Part shown: positions 1-8,258 of the stretch, piece by piece
Layout of the letters: the number at the start of each line of letters is the position of its first letter
Position numbering within the stretch: the first letter of the stretch is position 1
From: Chitinophaga jiangningensis
Lineage (GTDB): Bacteria; Bacteroidota; Bacteroidia; Chitinophagales; Chitinophagaceae
Assembly (NCBI RefSeq): GCF_900142605.1
Contig: NZ_FRBL01000010.1
Location: forward strand, 186,001-250,000
DNA length: 64,000 nucleotides
Direction of reading: 5' to 3'
Notes under the pieces: model-generated
What the model was told of the DNA's origin: nothing
What the model saw: only the letters and a program-made list of their open reading frames with translations
The model's database searches: none
Translations under genes and position numbers: made by a program

Positions 1-510
1 TTGGGAGGGCTGGATATACTGGTGAGCAATGCAGCGCGACAACAAACAAGAGCATCCATTCTGGATGTGAGCAGCGAAGATTTTGATGCCACCATGAAAA
101 CGAATATCTATGCGCCGTTCTGGTTAATCAAGGCTGCTTTGCCGCACCTGAAGCCGGGATCGGTGATCATTGGTACTTCTTCCGAACAGGCTTACGATCC
201 CAGTGCCGACTTATACGACTATGCACAAACGAAGGCGGCAACCACCAATTTTGTAAAGTCGCTGGCCAGGCAACTGGCGCCCAAAGGCATCCGTGTAAAC
301 GGTGTGGCGCCGGGTCCTATCTGGACACCTTTGCAGGTAAGCGGTGGGGCTACCATGGAAAAGCTGAAACAGTTCGGGGGTAATACGCCGATGGGCCGGC
401 CGGGGCAACCGGTGGAGCTGGCCTCGATTTATGTGCAGCTGGCAGCGGCTGATGCCAGTTATGCTACCGGGCAGGTATATGGCTCATCCGGTGGAGCGGG
501 GCAGCCTTAG
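1..510 (+). CDS. SDR family oxidoreductase, 5'-truncated by window edge
   Basis: C-terminal 169 residues of a classical short-chain dehydrogenase/reductase. Visible are the NAA element after beta-4 (residues 10-12 of the fragment), the catalytic serine region GTSSEQ (about 58-63) and the YxxxK pair at Y74 and K78, followed by the NGVAPGPIWTP loop that closes over the nicotinamide. The N-terminal glycine-rich cofactor motif lies before the window, so the true start is not visible. The family reduces or oxidises alcohols and ketones with NAD(P)H in the cytoplasm; the long APGPIWTPLQ loop resembles general-stress glucose dehydrogenase-like SDRs. Substrate unknown. Confidence 0.85.
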   Translation: MGGLDILVSNAARQQTRASILDVSSEDFDATMKTNIYAPFWLIKAALPHLKPGSVIIGTSSEQAYDPSADLYDYAQTKAATTNFVKSLARQLAPKGIRVNGVAPGPIWTPLQVSGGATMEKLKQFGGNTPMGRPGQPVELASIYVQLAAADASYATGQVYGSSGGAGQP

Positions 511-511
511 C

Positions 512-952
512 TTACCAATATGCTACGTCATTAGCAACGGTGCCGTTGGCATTAAATACAACGTGCTCATCGTGCGGCTTGCCATCGAGGTCTACCTGGT
601 AGTATACTTTACCATTTTTCTCGAGTCGGTCGGCATCGTCGATGTGGAAGCCTTTGTACTGTGTGGCAATAGCATTGCGAACGGCAGCAGGGAGCTCATT
701 GGGGCTGATTTCGCGTTTATAGGTCTGCAGTTTACCAGCAGCGTCATAGAGGGCTTTGTATTCGCGCCGGTCCACCTTAAATTCTGCTTCATACAGGTTA
801 CCTTTCATTTCCCATTCTACTTTGGAAGTTCTGGGGAATTTCAGCTTAAATGCCTTCACAATGGCTACCGGTACCTGGGAGGCCGGAATGTCCTGTGCTG
901 TGGCGTAGCCTGCGAATGCGAACAGCACTATGGAGAGCAGGAATGTTTTCAT
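512..952 (-). CDS. PepSY-like domain secreted protein
   Basis: A 146-residue exported protein. Residues 1-19 form a signal peptide ending ATAQ. The rest has two repeats of the PepSY-like (beta-lactamase-inhibitor-like) fold: a helix around VPVAIVKAFKLKFP followed by strands with VEWEMKGNLYEAEFKV, then a second helix AAVRNAIATQYKG and strands with KVYYQVDLDG. This family is common in Bacteroidota envelopes, where it probably binds peptides or proteins; no enzyme activity is expected. It ends one base after the convergent SDR stop, so the pair share almost no intergenic space. Exact role unknown. Confidence 0.8.
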   Translation of the reverse strand: MKTFLLSIVLFAFAGYATAQDIPASQVPVAIVKAFKLKFPRTSKVEWEMKGNLYEAEFKVDRREYKALYDAAGKLQTYKREISPNELPAAVRNAIATQYKGFHIDDADRLEKNGKVYYQVDLDGKPHDEHVVFNANGTVANDVAYW

Positions 953-1045
953 GATGGTGCTTTATTCTTTTAACAACTGCAGGGAAAGAATGTTCCATTG
1001 AACAACCGGCCGCATGTGTATGTTAAGGAAGCATATACGTAACGC

Positions 1046-1648
1046 ATGAATACATTCTGGAGAAATCTCAGGCGCACTACTGCTGCCGGCGCACTGCTTT
1101 TATTACCAGTTTTTGCGGTAATATTTTTAATCCTGAAAATAGCAGAGTTAGTAAAAAAGATAGTGATGCCGGTGGCGCATCATTTCCCCATTGAGATCCC
1201 CGGTATCGGCAAAGAGACGGTGGTGACCATCCTGCTATTGTTAATACTGTGCTTTTTAGCGGGAGTATTTATGAAGTCGAAGCCAGCGCAGCAATTTAAA
1301 AACTGGCTGGAAACGAAGATACTGGTTCATATTCCCGGTTATTCTTATTTGCGAGCATTGTCCACTGATAAACTCAATAGTCAGGATCAGTCGTGGCGCC
1401 CTGCCAGTGTGCTGATTGACGGTAACGAGGTGATTTGTTTTGTGGTAGATGAAACTGAAAATTACTACAGCTTGTTTTTTCCGGGGGCACCTACACCTAC
1501 GTCGGGTACGGTTTCGGCGCGGTTGAAGGGGGATGTGCGACTCCTGCCAATATCGGTGAGTGAAACATTTATGATTATCCGGCAGTTGGGTGTTGGTGCT
1601 GCTGCTGTCCTTGAAAACCTGGACAGGCAGCAGCCTCTGGCAAAATAA
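1046..1648 (+). CDS. DUF502 family inner-membrane protein
   Basis: A 200-residue protein with two N-terminal membrane helices (about residues 12-33 and 57-76) and a soluble C-terminal domain that carries the DUF502 signatures IPGYSYLRAL, PASVLIDGN, FFPGAPTPTSGTV and the late LGVGAAAV. Length and order match the family. DUF502 proteins are widespread and of unknown function. The ATG at 1046 is the first in frame and gives the expected RNLRRTTAAGALLLLPV start. It ends one base before the convergent acetolactate decarboxylase. Confidence 0.85.
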   Translation: MNTFWRNLRRTTAAGALLLLPVFAVIFLILKIAELVKKIVMPVAHHFPIEIPGIGKETVVTILLLLILCFLAGVFMKSKPAQQFKNWLETKILVHIPGYSYLRALSTDKLNSQDQSWRPASVLIDGNEVICFVVDETENYYSLFFPGAPTPTSGTVSARLKGDVRLLPISVSETFMIIRQLGVGAAAVLENLDRQQPLAK

Positions 1649-1649
1649 T

Positions 1650-2438
1650 TTATTCTTTACTGCCTCTTTCCACCTGCTTAATATCTTCTGCCCGGTTCTG
1701 GTGGAAGTCGAAATGACGGAATTCCTCCGTGTCCGGTAATTCCACCGTATAGCTTTCCAATTGGTCTATTTCAATGGTGACCCCTGAGAGGGTGAGGTCT
1801 ACAATATGGCCGCCGTGTTTTTTATCTGCCGATAAAAAATGAAAATGATAGCCGGAGATATTGGTATTATCCATGTATGCGGGGAGGCGGTAGCCTACCA
1901 GTTCGCCTTCAATATTTTCAAATTCAAAGAATTTTTGCTGTGGGATCATGCTTGCCAGTGTGGGGTAGGGGTGTGAGGTTACCGGTGGAAAGGCGCGTGT
2001 TTTAAGGTATTTAAACCTGCCTTTGATATGTACTGCATATAGACCGTTTTTTTGTGGCATGAGTGTATCCAGCATGGTAAAAAACATCGATTTGCTGATA
2101 ACCGCAGGTGCCCGGAGGCGGCGTTTGGTCACAAAAGGATGCACCATGGCAAAGGATACCAGGTGGTTGCCCGGTAATACACGGGTGGCGCCGGTGGACG
2201 TGGTTTGATAGGCCACGCCGTTGAGTACAAGCAGCTCCCCGTCTATTTTATCTGGTGCGCCGAGGCCGAAGTTGCCGTGCTGCAGCAGTTTACTGACCGG
2301 GTAAAATCCTTCGAACAGGCCGCCCATCAGTCCGGAGGCTACGCCTGCGGTGAAAAGGTGATGGGGTTTTGCCTGCTGGGCGTTTCCATGCTGATGTAAC
2401 GCTATGCCAACTAATAATAGTATCAGGTATTTTTTCAT
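1650..2438 (-). CDS. Acetolactate decarboxylase with signal peptide
   Basis: A 262-residue homologue of BudA/AlsD, which converts (S)-2-acetolactate to (R)-acetoin and CO2. The zinc site is intact: H198 and H200 in GYHFHF and H211 in HGGHIVD have the family's 2- and 11-residue spacing, and E68 lies in DGELLVLNG. The SGLMGGLFEG segment at about 35-44 is the usual N-terminal block. Unlike the cytoplasmic BudA of enterics it begins with a clear signal peptide (MKKYLILLLVGIALHQHGNAQ), so it should act in the periplasm or outside. No acetolactate synthase or acetoin reductase is adjacent. Confidence 0.9.
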   Translation of the reverse strand: MKKYLILLLVGIALHQHGNAQQAKPHHLFTAGVASGLMGGLFEGFYPVSKLLQHGNFGLGAPDKIDGELLVLNGVAYQTTSTGATRVLPGNHLVSFAMVHPFVTKRRLRAPAVISKSMFFTMLDTLMPQKNGLYAVHIKGRFKYLKTRAFPPVTSHPYPTLASMIPQQKFFEFENIEGELVGYRLPAYMDNTNISGYHFHFLSADKKHGGHIVDLTLSGVTIEIDQLESYTVELPDTEEFRHFDFHQNRAEDIKQVERGSKE

Positions 2439-2488
2439 GGGGTGATTTTATATTATAAAGATAACATCTTGTACTGCTGAAAAAAAAC

Positions 2489-2519
2489 TTGTATTTATGT
2501 AGTCAACTACGTAGTTTTA
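2489..2519 (+). promoter_or_regulatory. Promoter with MarR-type operator for the GNAT-marR operon
   Basis: A TTG at 2489-2491 and TAGTTTTA at 2512-2519 fit the Bacteroidota -33/-7 pattern with a 20-bp gap; the last -7 base is A instead of G. Between them lie two overlapping palindromes, GTAGTCAACTAC (2499-2510) and ACTACGTAGT (2506-2515). Their position would let a dimeric repressor block RNA polymerase. The marR gene in the operon is the obvious candidate, giving autoregulation. This is inference from position and symmetry. Confidence 0.55.
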
Positions 2520-2539
2520 TACCTAAATTGGAATAGCTT

Positions 2540-3028
2540 ATGGAAAAGGACATCAGACTGCTTTATAATGACGCCTGTGCGCAGGTGATCGACATCATTT
2601 TACCTATACAGGTACACGAGTTTAATGTGCCCATTACGGCTGCGGATCAGCCGGACCTGCAGGACCTGGAAAGTAACTACCATCAGGGTGGAGGCGGATT
2701 TTGGGGGGCTTTTGTGGATGGAGAACTGGTGGGTACGATTGCCCTGATCAATACCGGCCACGCGGCAGGTGCTATCCGCAAGATGTTTGTGAAAAAAGAA
2801 TTCAGGGGTAAGGAGCTGGGGTTGGCGCAGGCATTACTGGAAACACTGATGGAATACAGCCAAAAAAATGGTATCCGGGATTTATACCTCGGTACGGTAC
2901 CCCAATTAAAAGCAGCGCTGCGGTTTTATGAGCGCAATGGATTTGCACAGATAGCTGTGGAGCATCTACCACCTTATTTCCCGAGAATGGCTGTAGATAC
3001 CTTATTTTACCACCTGGAAATGAAATAA
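2540..3028 (+). CDS. GNAT family N-acetyltransferase
   Basis: A 162-residue acetyl-CoA-dependent transferase. The acetyl-CoA pyrophosphate loop is visible as RGKELGLAQALLE (about 94-106), preceded by the beta-4 strand AIRKMFVKKEF and followed by the LYLGTVPQLKAALRFYERNGF segment that contains the late tyrosine typical of GNAT enzymes. It lies 3 bp before a MarR gene and is presumably co-transcribed with it; this GNAT-MarR pairing is common in Bacteroidota and suggests a small-molecule detoxification or sensing role. Substrate unknown. Confidence 0.85.
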   Translation: MEKDIRLLYNDACAQVIDIILPIQVHEFNVPITAADQPDLQDLESNYHQGGGGFWGAFVDGELVGTIALINTGHAAGAIRKMFVKKEFRGKELGLAQALLETLMEYSQKNGIRDLYLGTVPQLKAALRFYERNGFAQIAVEHLPPYFPRMAVDTLFYHLEMK

Positions 3029-3031
3029 GGT

Positions 3032-3505
3032 ATGAGTAATGTAATTAACGAGTCGGGTATCCTGGCGATATCAACGCGTTTGCAGCGCCTGGCCGACAGT
3101 TTGCGAAAAGACGGGCAGCAGATTTACAAGGCGCATGGGATTGACTTTGAACCAAAGTGGTTTCCGGTGATTTATACCTTGCATTTGAAGGATACCATGA
3201 GTGTAATGGAGATTGCCGCCGAGATAGGCTATACACATCCGTCGACTATCAGTCTGCTGAAAGAGCTGGAAAAGCAAAAGCTGATCCGCTCCCGGAAAGA
3301 CAGGCAGGATGAGCGAAAGCGCCTGCTCACACTATCCGAGAAAGGGCAGGAGCTGGTGCAGCAGATGTTGCCGGTATGGAAGCGCATGGAAAAAGCGCTG
3401 ACGGCATTAACGAATACAACTAATAACCTGATGGCTGCTATTGCGGAGGTGGAAGCACAGATGGAGGAAAAAGGATTCTACGAAAGGGAGCGGGGTATCA
3501 GGTAA
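3032..3505 (+). CDS. MarR family transcriptional regulator
   Basis: A 157-residue winged-helix regulator. The recognition region is VMEIAAEIGYTHPSTISLLKELEKQKLI (about 58-85), followed by the wing RSRKDRQDERKRLLTLSEKG with the conserved DxRxxR-like arrangement. It is the second gene of an operon with the GNAT enzyme (3-bp gap) and is probably autoregulatory through the palindromes at 2499-2515. The ligand is unknown; family members respond to phenolics, oxidants or the substrate of the co-transcribed enzyme. Confidence 0.9.
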   Translation: MSNVINESGILAISTRLQRLADSLRKDGQQIYKAHGIDFEPKWFPVIYTLHLKDTMSVMEIAAEIGYTHPSTISLLKELEKQKLIRSRKDRQDERKRLLTLSEKGQELVQQMLPVWKRMEKALTALTNTTNNLMAAIAEVEAQMEEKGFYERERGIR

Positions 3506-3550
3506 GGCAAGGTTGTAGCTGGGAGATTCCGACCACAACCTGCCAGGATA

Positions 3551-4369
3551 TTATTTACGATCGATGTAAGTAAATTTGAGTTCAGCCAATGACTCATTGT
3601 TGATGGTCATGCTCTGGGCAGTCAGCTGACCATGTGCATCATAGGTGTTTTTCACAGTTACGGTACCATTGTAGCTGGAGCTTTGAATGTTCATACCATT
3701 GATATTGTTAAAACCGGTTGAAAGCAAGGGAACACCTATCTGTTCAGTATTCAGCAAAGCTGCAATATAGTACATACCACCAAAAAGGTTTTGCATGGCA
3801 TTAGGCTTGTTATCGTAGGAATAAATAATGCTTACTTTTTCACTTTCAGTGGTGTTGGGTGAGCTATAATATGCAGTACTGTTATATTTAGTAAGGTTGA
3901 AGGTCTGTGGGTCATATGTTGCCTCAAAATAATCCAGACGCTTTATGGACCCACTTGCAATGGTATCCCTGGAGCCGCCAAAAATAATCCCGCCATTACC
4001 GATCAGGTACGCCTGTTTAGAGGCTTCACCTTCATGGCCTGGAGTAAAGCGATAGGAAAACATAGAATCTCCCCGAAATGCCAGGCTATCAGTAGTCATA
4101 TGGGTACCGTTGATATCGTAATGCTTTAATGCCGTGTAGGCGCCATTGCTGTTGTATATCACCTGGTAATAAGAGGCATATTTTTTTGCGTAGTCATCAT
4201 ACATAAATATTTTGTCCGGGCTGTTCTTATCGTTATAGCTGATGCTATCCAGTGGTTGGCCGTCCAGGTAAATTACACTGGGCAGGCTCACCGCTACAGG
4301 TACAGCTGCAGGCCCATCATTTTTACTACAGGCAGCAATTAGGGATACTAAGGCAACAGCAGTCAACAT
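3551..4369 (-). CDS. Hypothetical lipoprotein
   Basis: A 272-residue lipoprotein with signal MLTAVALVSLIAACSKND; the lipid-bearing cysteine is C14. The mature part is beta-rich with repeated short YDINGT, YDYFEATYDPQTF and TYDAHGQL segments, as in Bacteroidota surface lipoproteins of unknown function. A GTG two codons earlier (4375) could extend it, but the ATG at 4369 gives the cleaner signal. Its start is only 6 bp from the start of the divergent reading frame at 4376, leaving no room for separate promoters. Function unknown. Confidence 0.65.
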   Translation of the reverse strand: MLTAVALVSLIAACSKNDGPAAVPVAVSLPSVIYLDGQPLDSISYNDKNSPDKIFMYDDYAKKYASYYQVIYNSNGAYTALKHYDINGTHMTTDSLAFRGDSMFSYRFTPGHEGEASKQAYLIGNGGIIFGGSRDTIASGSIKRLDYFEATYDPQTFNLTKYNSTAYYSSPNTTESEKVSIIYSYDNKPNAMQNLFGGMYYIAALLNTEQIGVPLLSTGFNNINGMNIQSSSYNGTVTVKNTYDAHGQLTAQSMTINNESLAELKFTYIDRK

Positions 4370-4375
4370 GCGCAC

Positions 4376-5899
4376 ATGAGAGTGGCCAGTTCGGGAATTT
4401 TGCAGATGGGAGAGCGGTTTGTGATAGAGCAGGTGACCCGTACTACGGAAAATGTGATGGGAAATCTTACCAGGGAGGGATATATGGTATTAGAGCGGGA
4501 GGCAGTGACTGTTGAAACCTACGCTGCTACCACTGCTCAAAATATTTCTGTGGAAGCCGGGCAGGTTACTGAATCGGCCATTGCCGGAGCAGGGCCTTTT
4601 GAGGCAGCTACGGTAAGGGCTACACCGGTGATTCCTCCGGGAGGTGGAGGAAGGGTTATTTTAGTGGAAGTGAGTACAAAAACGGGTACCTATGCCAGTG
4701 TGTGCGGGACTAGTCAGGCGGCAGCATCGGTGTTGATGGCGGCAGCGATGGCGATGGGGAGGAGTGGTTGGAGAAATACAGCTGTTGAACAAACCACGGA
4801 TAAAGACAAGGAAGAACAAGATGATTGTAAAATTTGTACGGAGCAGCCATATATAGAAATTATATGTAAGAAGGCAGGAAAAGTAAATGGGAAAACATAT
4901 GCACTGAATAGATTATGTAAGGAACTGGATATCAAAACGCGGACTGAAACCCTTAGAGCAATCAGTAATTTACCAACGTTAGATCTTCAGAAATTTATCA
5001 GGGATGTGGCAGGCAGGATCGATGATAAATGTTTGACTGTGGAAATACCCGAACCATTTTATGATAATCTGCACGCACTAAATGCAGATTTGATAGAGGC
5101 ATACGAAATATATGCTGAAAGAAAATGCATAAGAGTTTCCCTTCCTGCGCTTCGCTCATTGGTCGTAGCCCGTAAGAATGAAAAGTTAAAGGCAGATCCG
5201 TTTGCATTAAAAGACCTCCAACAGTATAAGCAAATTGTTTCGAACATAGGCGCGCAACTAAACGAAACCGGGCGATTGGATCAATATTTTTTCCGGCATT
5301 TGAGTGCATTTGCGAAAAAGCCTTTTATGACACGCATTAAGAATTTTGAGGCCTTTATGCCTATGATTACGAAGGATGGTGGAGTAGGAATGGGATTGGC
5401 TGGGGCAGACTGGGTGATGTTGTATATGATCAATCACGCTGATCAGTTTAAAGGTGTGATTTATTTTGAAAAATCGGCAGATTTAAGTGGCACTCAGTTT
5501 ACGGGTCGGTATTCCGATGTGCGCACTGAGGATGGGGGTAAAACCAATATTTTCGAATTTAAAAGTGTTGGCGAATGGACGGATGGCCATACTAAGCAAT
5601 TATACAAGGACCTAGCTACAAATGTGACAAACCCTGACAATCTACACTGGATTATTGATGGTGCTAAACTGGGGGATAGGGCAGCCCTAAAAGAAGCAAT
5701 TAAGGAAAGTATGCAGAATAATACCAGGTTGTTTGCCCTTATCCCGGTTTCCAGAATGAAGATCTGGTTTGGAACAGAAAATTTACCTGATAGCGAAGAA
5801 GGATATGACGCCTGCTTTGACTATTTTCTGAATAGTTACTTTGATAATATTTTTGTAACGGAAAATTTGCGAGAGAAGGATGAATCATCTGACTATTAG
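4376..5899 (+). CDS. Predicted polymorphic-toxin fragment with C-terminal PD-(D/E)XK nuclease
   Basis: A 507-residue frame that reads as a mosaic. Residues 1-140 (ending GTSQAAASVLMAAAMAMGRSGW) have normal composition for the window: 36 of 60 bases at 4561-4620 are G or C. From about 4800 the DNA turns AT-rich (18 of 60 at 4861-4920). The C-terminal half carries a plausible PD-(D/E)XK site: D381 in YSDVRT, E394 and K396 in FEFKS, then QLYKDL at the usual position of the Q/K helix. No signal peptide or trafficking domain is visible and a stop lies in frame at 4349, so the 5' part of a longer effector may be lost. The two beta-propeller genes that follow are candidate immunity genes. The nuclease call is from motif spacing only. 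Confidence 0.5.
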   Translation: MRVASSGILQMGERFVIEQVTRTTENVMGNLTREGYMVLEREAVTVETYAATTAQNISVEAGQVTESAIAGAGPFEAATVRATPVIPPGGGGRVILVEVSTKTGTYASVCGTSQAAASVLMAAAMAMGRSGWRNTAVEQTTDKDKEEQDDCKICTEQPYIEIICKKAGKVNGKTYALNRLCKELDIKTRTETLRAISNLPTLDLQKFIRDVAGRIDDKCLTVEIPEPFYDNLHALNADLIEAYEIYAERKCIRVSLPALRSLVVARKNEKLKADPFALKDLQQYKQIVSNIGAQLNETGRLDQYFFRHLSAFAKKPFMTRIKNFEAFMPMITKDGGVGMGLAGADWVMLYMINHADQFKGVIYFEKSADLSGTQFTGRYSDVRTEDGGKTNIFEFKSVGEWTDGHTKQLYKDLATNVTNPDNLHWIIDGAKLGDRAALKEAIKESMQNNTRLFALIPVSRMKIWFGTENLPDSEEGYDACFDYFLNSYFDNIFVTENLREKDESSDY

Positions 5900-5992
5900 A
5901 CTGAATGTAAAATACGGTATCAATACATGTAGATTCGATAGAAGATAGTATATTGAACATAAAGTTTTTCTAATTACGACAATTCTTCAAAA

Positions 5993-7003
5993 ATGTATCA
6001 GAAAATTGACACTGTTTATGGCCTTTTTGCTCCGAAAATTTATAAAGGAATTATTGTCGGTACAAAGTTTGACGATCGGGAAATTCTAAGAGTTGGACCA
6101 GACCTTGGAAAAAAGATCAGTCAATTAGGAAATTTGACCAGTCGTATCATAACCGTTGATGACGAAAAGATACTTATCGCTAATAAGGAAGGAGTTTTCC
6201 TGCTTGATAATGACTTGCAAATTACCGAACGGTTCCCCATACTGCCAGCTAACATGCAAGACCTGGTGGCGGACGGGGATATATTGTATGGCACCATCAA
6301 AGAGCAGCAGGGAGTGTTGGTAACCAAGTATGATTACGTTGCAGGTACAATTATATGGCAAACGACTGTAGCAGCGGCAAACCAGGTGCTATTACATAAC
6401 GGGTTTTGCTATGTTTGGGGTAGCACCGGCCTGGTAATGACGGCAATAAATGCGGCATCAGGCGTAATCATTTGGCAACATACTTATGCGGAGACTTCGA
6501 GCCCCTTTGATTATAACTTCCAACCATATCTCACAAATAGACACATAATTGTGAGATATGCCTCTGAAAATATGCATGGTTTAGCGGCAGTAGACTTACA
6601 AACAGGGAAGGAGCAATATCGTCAGGTGGTAACACCGAAGAGTATTTGTGTTGGAAGATTGATTTATGCCTTAAAAAAAGAAGATGAGCGTAATTATCTT
6701 GCTGTAATCGATGATGACACCGGTGAAGATCAGCTGTATGATATTTCAGTTATCGTCGCCCAAACCTTTGAGCTGCCATACAAAGGATTATTCATCGCAG
6801 CAGATAGCACTGCGATTTATATTTGGAGTGAAGATGAAAAGAAAGCATTGATATTTAACACGAAGAATTACGAGATGATAGGTCATTTTCAGATGGAAAC
6901 AGAAGCCTGGTATTTACAAGAAATTATATCTGAAATGAATGGTAACCGCCTTTATCTGATAACGAATGATGGTGAAATACAGGTGATGGAAAAGAAATCC
7001 TGA
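5993..7003 (+). CDS. PQQ-like beta-propeller protein, candidate immunity protein 1
   Basis: A 336-residue protein without signal peptide, built of repeated propeller-blade segments such as YDYVAGTIIWQTTV, NAASGVIIWQHTY and AAVDLQTGKEQYRQ, the pattern of PQQ-like repeat blades (strand, turn with G, W at the blade end). It is a paralogue of the next gene, with matching order of blades: GVFLLDNDLQITERFP here and GVHRLDGDLNIIATYP there. It lies 93 bp after the predicted nuclease, has the same low GC, and would be cytoplasmic. Immunity is inferred from position; a structural or sensor role is possible. Confidence 0.6.
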   Translation: MYQKIDTVYGLFAPKIYKGIIVGTKFDDREILRVGPDLGKKISQLGNLTSRIITVDDEKILIANKEGVFLLDNDLQITERFPILPANMQDLVADGDILYGTIKEQQGVLVTKYDYVAGTIIWQTTVAAANQVLLHNGFCYVWGSTGLVMTAINAASGVIIWQHTYAETSSPFDYNFQPYLTNRHIIVRYASENMHGLAAVDLQTGKEQYRQVVTPKSICVGRLIYALKKEDERNYLAVIDDDTGEDQLYDISVIVAQTFELPYKGLFIAADSTAIYIWSEDEKKALIFNTKNYEMIGHFQMETEAWYLQEIISEMNGNRLYLITNDGEIQVMEKKS

Positions 7004-7167
7004 TTATCTAATGCTTGTTAACAACTTCAGCAAAATGTCAATTGATTTTAATTGTATTTGAATAATAAGATATACATACAGCAGTATACCAAAAAGGTTA
7101 TATCTTTTGCTGTCAACCTGAAGATGTTAAAAGGAAGACAGTGACGGGAGAAATGCATTGTTAGCGA

Positions 7168-8208
7168 ATGAATGATCTAAACAGGGCTTGCATGAACTAT
7201 GAATTACTAAAAAAGATTGATAATATAAAATCTGCTCAGGTATATAGTAAGGAGGTCGTAGGTCTTACAAGTGAGGGGAACCAGTTTATACGAGTAAATG
7301 GGGCTGATTCAGTGCATGTAAGCAAACTTGAAGGAGGGGAAGAGCTTGGTGATTACAGACTTCTGGAGGCGACTCCAAATTCAATGCTGGTTTATGACAA
7401 ATATGGTGTACATAGACTTGACGGAGACCTGAATATTATTGCCACCTATCCACCGCTCACCTCTTTATATTTATATAAGGTGGTTACTGGCCCTTTTTTA
7501 TATGGATCTACCTGGATAGGAGAGAAACCCGGCCTGATATGTTACAACTTTGAACAAGGTGAGAAAGTCTGGGCCATTGAAACATCAAAATTGTATGATG
7601 TATATGCAATAAATGACTTCTGCTATTTATGGAAGAAGGACGAGCTAATAATAGAATGCTATGAGGGTATGACCGGGGAATTAAGATGGTCTAAGAGATA
7701 TATAGACAATAGCAGGGCGGCAAAAAGTGATTATAAAGCCTTATTTACAGATAGCTCTATAATATTAAGGTTTGATTCAAATGATGGCTCCGGTGCAATT
7801 GCACTGGATTTAAGGACAGGGGAAGAGATTTACCAGTTAACAAATTACCAGCCCTTGTTAGTTCAGCATAATATAGTTTATGGCTTAAAGTATGGAACCG
7901 AAGGAGACAAGGTAATCCTACTAATAATAGACGGGGAAAATCGTCAGGTAGTTATTGATATCAATGAGATTGTGGACCGCCATTTCAAATACATGATTAG
8001 CGGTATTAATGTCACTTCATCTCATTTTTATTTCTGGAGCATTTTTGATGCAAAAACGATTGCCGTTAATGCCGTTTCAAAAGATGTGGACTGGGAACAC
8101 GGAATGGAATCCTCTGGAACATTGACAGGCCTTGTAGTTGGGAATGATGGTGATTTTATAATGGAAGTATCCGATGTAGGGGAGGTATTTATTTGGGAAA
8201 GAACCTAA
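7168..8208 (+). CDS. PQQ-like beta-propeller protein, candidate immunity protein 2
   Basis: A 346-residue paralogue of the gene at 5993. Blade-like segments include CYNFEQGEKVWAIET, CYEGMTGELRWSKRY and ALDLRTGEEIYQL. No signal peptide. The ATG at 7192 (MNYELLKKID) aligns better with the start of the paralogue (MYQKID) and may be the true start. The sequence is strongly AT-rich (17 of 60 bases G or C at 7201-7260), and composition returns to normal in the next gene. Tandem diverged immunity genes downstream of a toxin are typical of polymorphic toxin loci, but a propeller fold in that role is unusual. Confidence 0.6.
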   Translation: MNDLNRACMNYELLKKIDNIKSAQVYSKEVVGLTSEGNQFIRVNGADSVHVSKLEGGEELGDYRLLEATPNSMLVYDKYGVHRLDGDLNIIATYPPLTSLYLYKVVTGPFLYGSTWIGEKPGLICYNFEQGEKVWAIETSKLYDVYAINDFCYLWKKDELIIECYEGMTGELRWSKRYIDNSRAAKSDYKALFTDSSIILRFDSNDGSGAIALDLRTGEEIYQLTNYQPLLVQHNIVYGLKYGTEGDKVILLIIDGENRQVVIDINEIVDRHFKYMISGINVTSSHFYFWSIFDAKTIAVNAVSKDVDWEHGMESSGTLTGLVVGNDGDFIMEVSDVGEVFIWERT

Positions 8209-8258
8209 GTTCCAGATGACTATAATCCTGTAATCAGTCACCTTTTAATAATCCTCCT

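Noticed and set aside
431..973. 180-codon plus-strand frame at the PepSY-like gene
   Set aside because: Antisense of a gene with a clear signal peptide and PepSY-like repeats.
1600..1640. Inverted repeat GCTGCTGTCC...GGACAGGCAGC near the end of the DUF502 gene
   Set aside because: It lies within coding sequence, has a long loop and no U-run; probably codon-driven.
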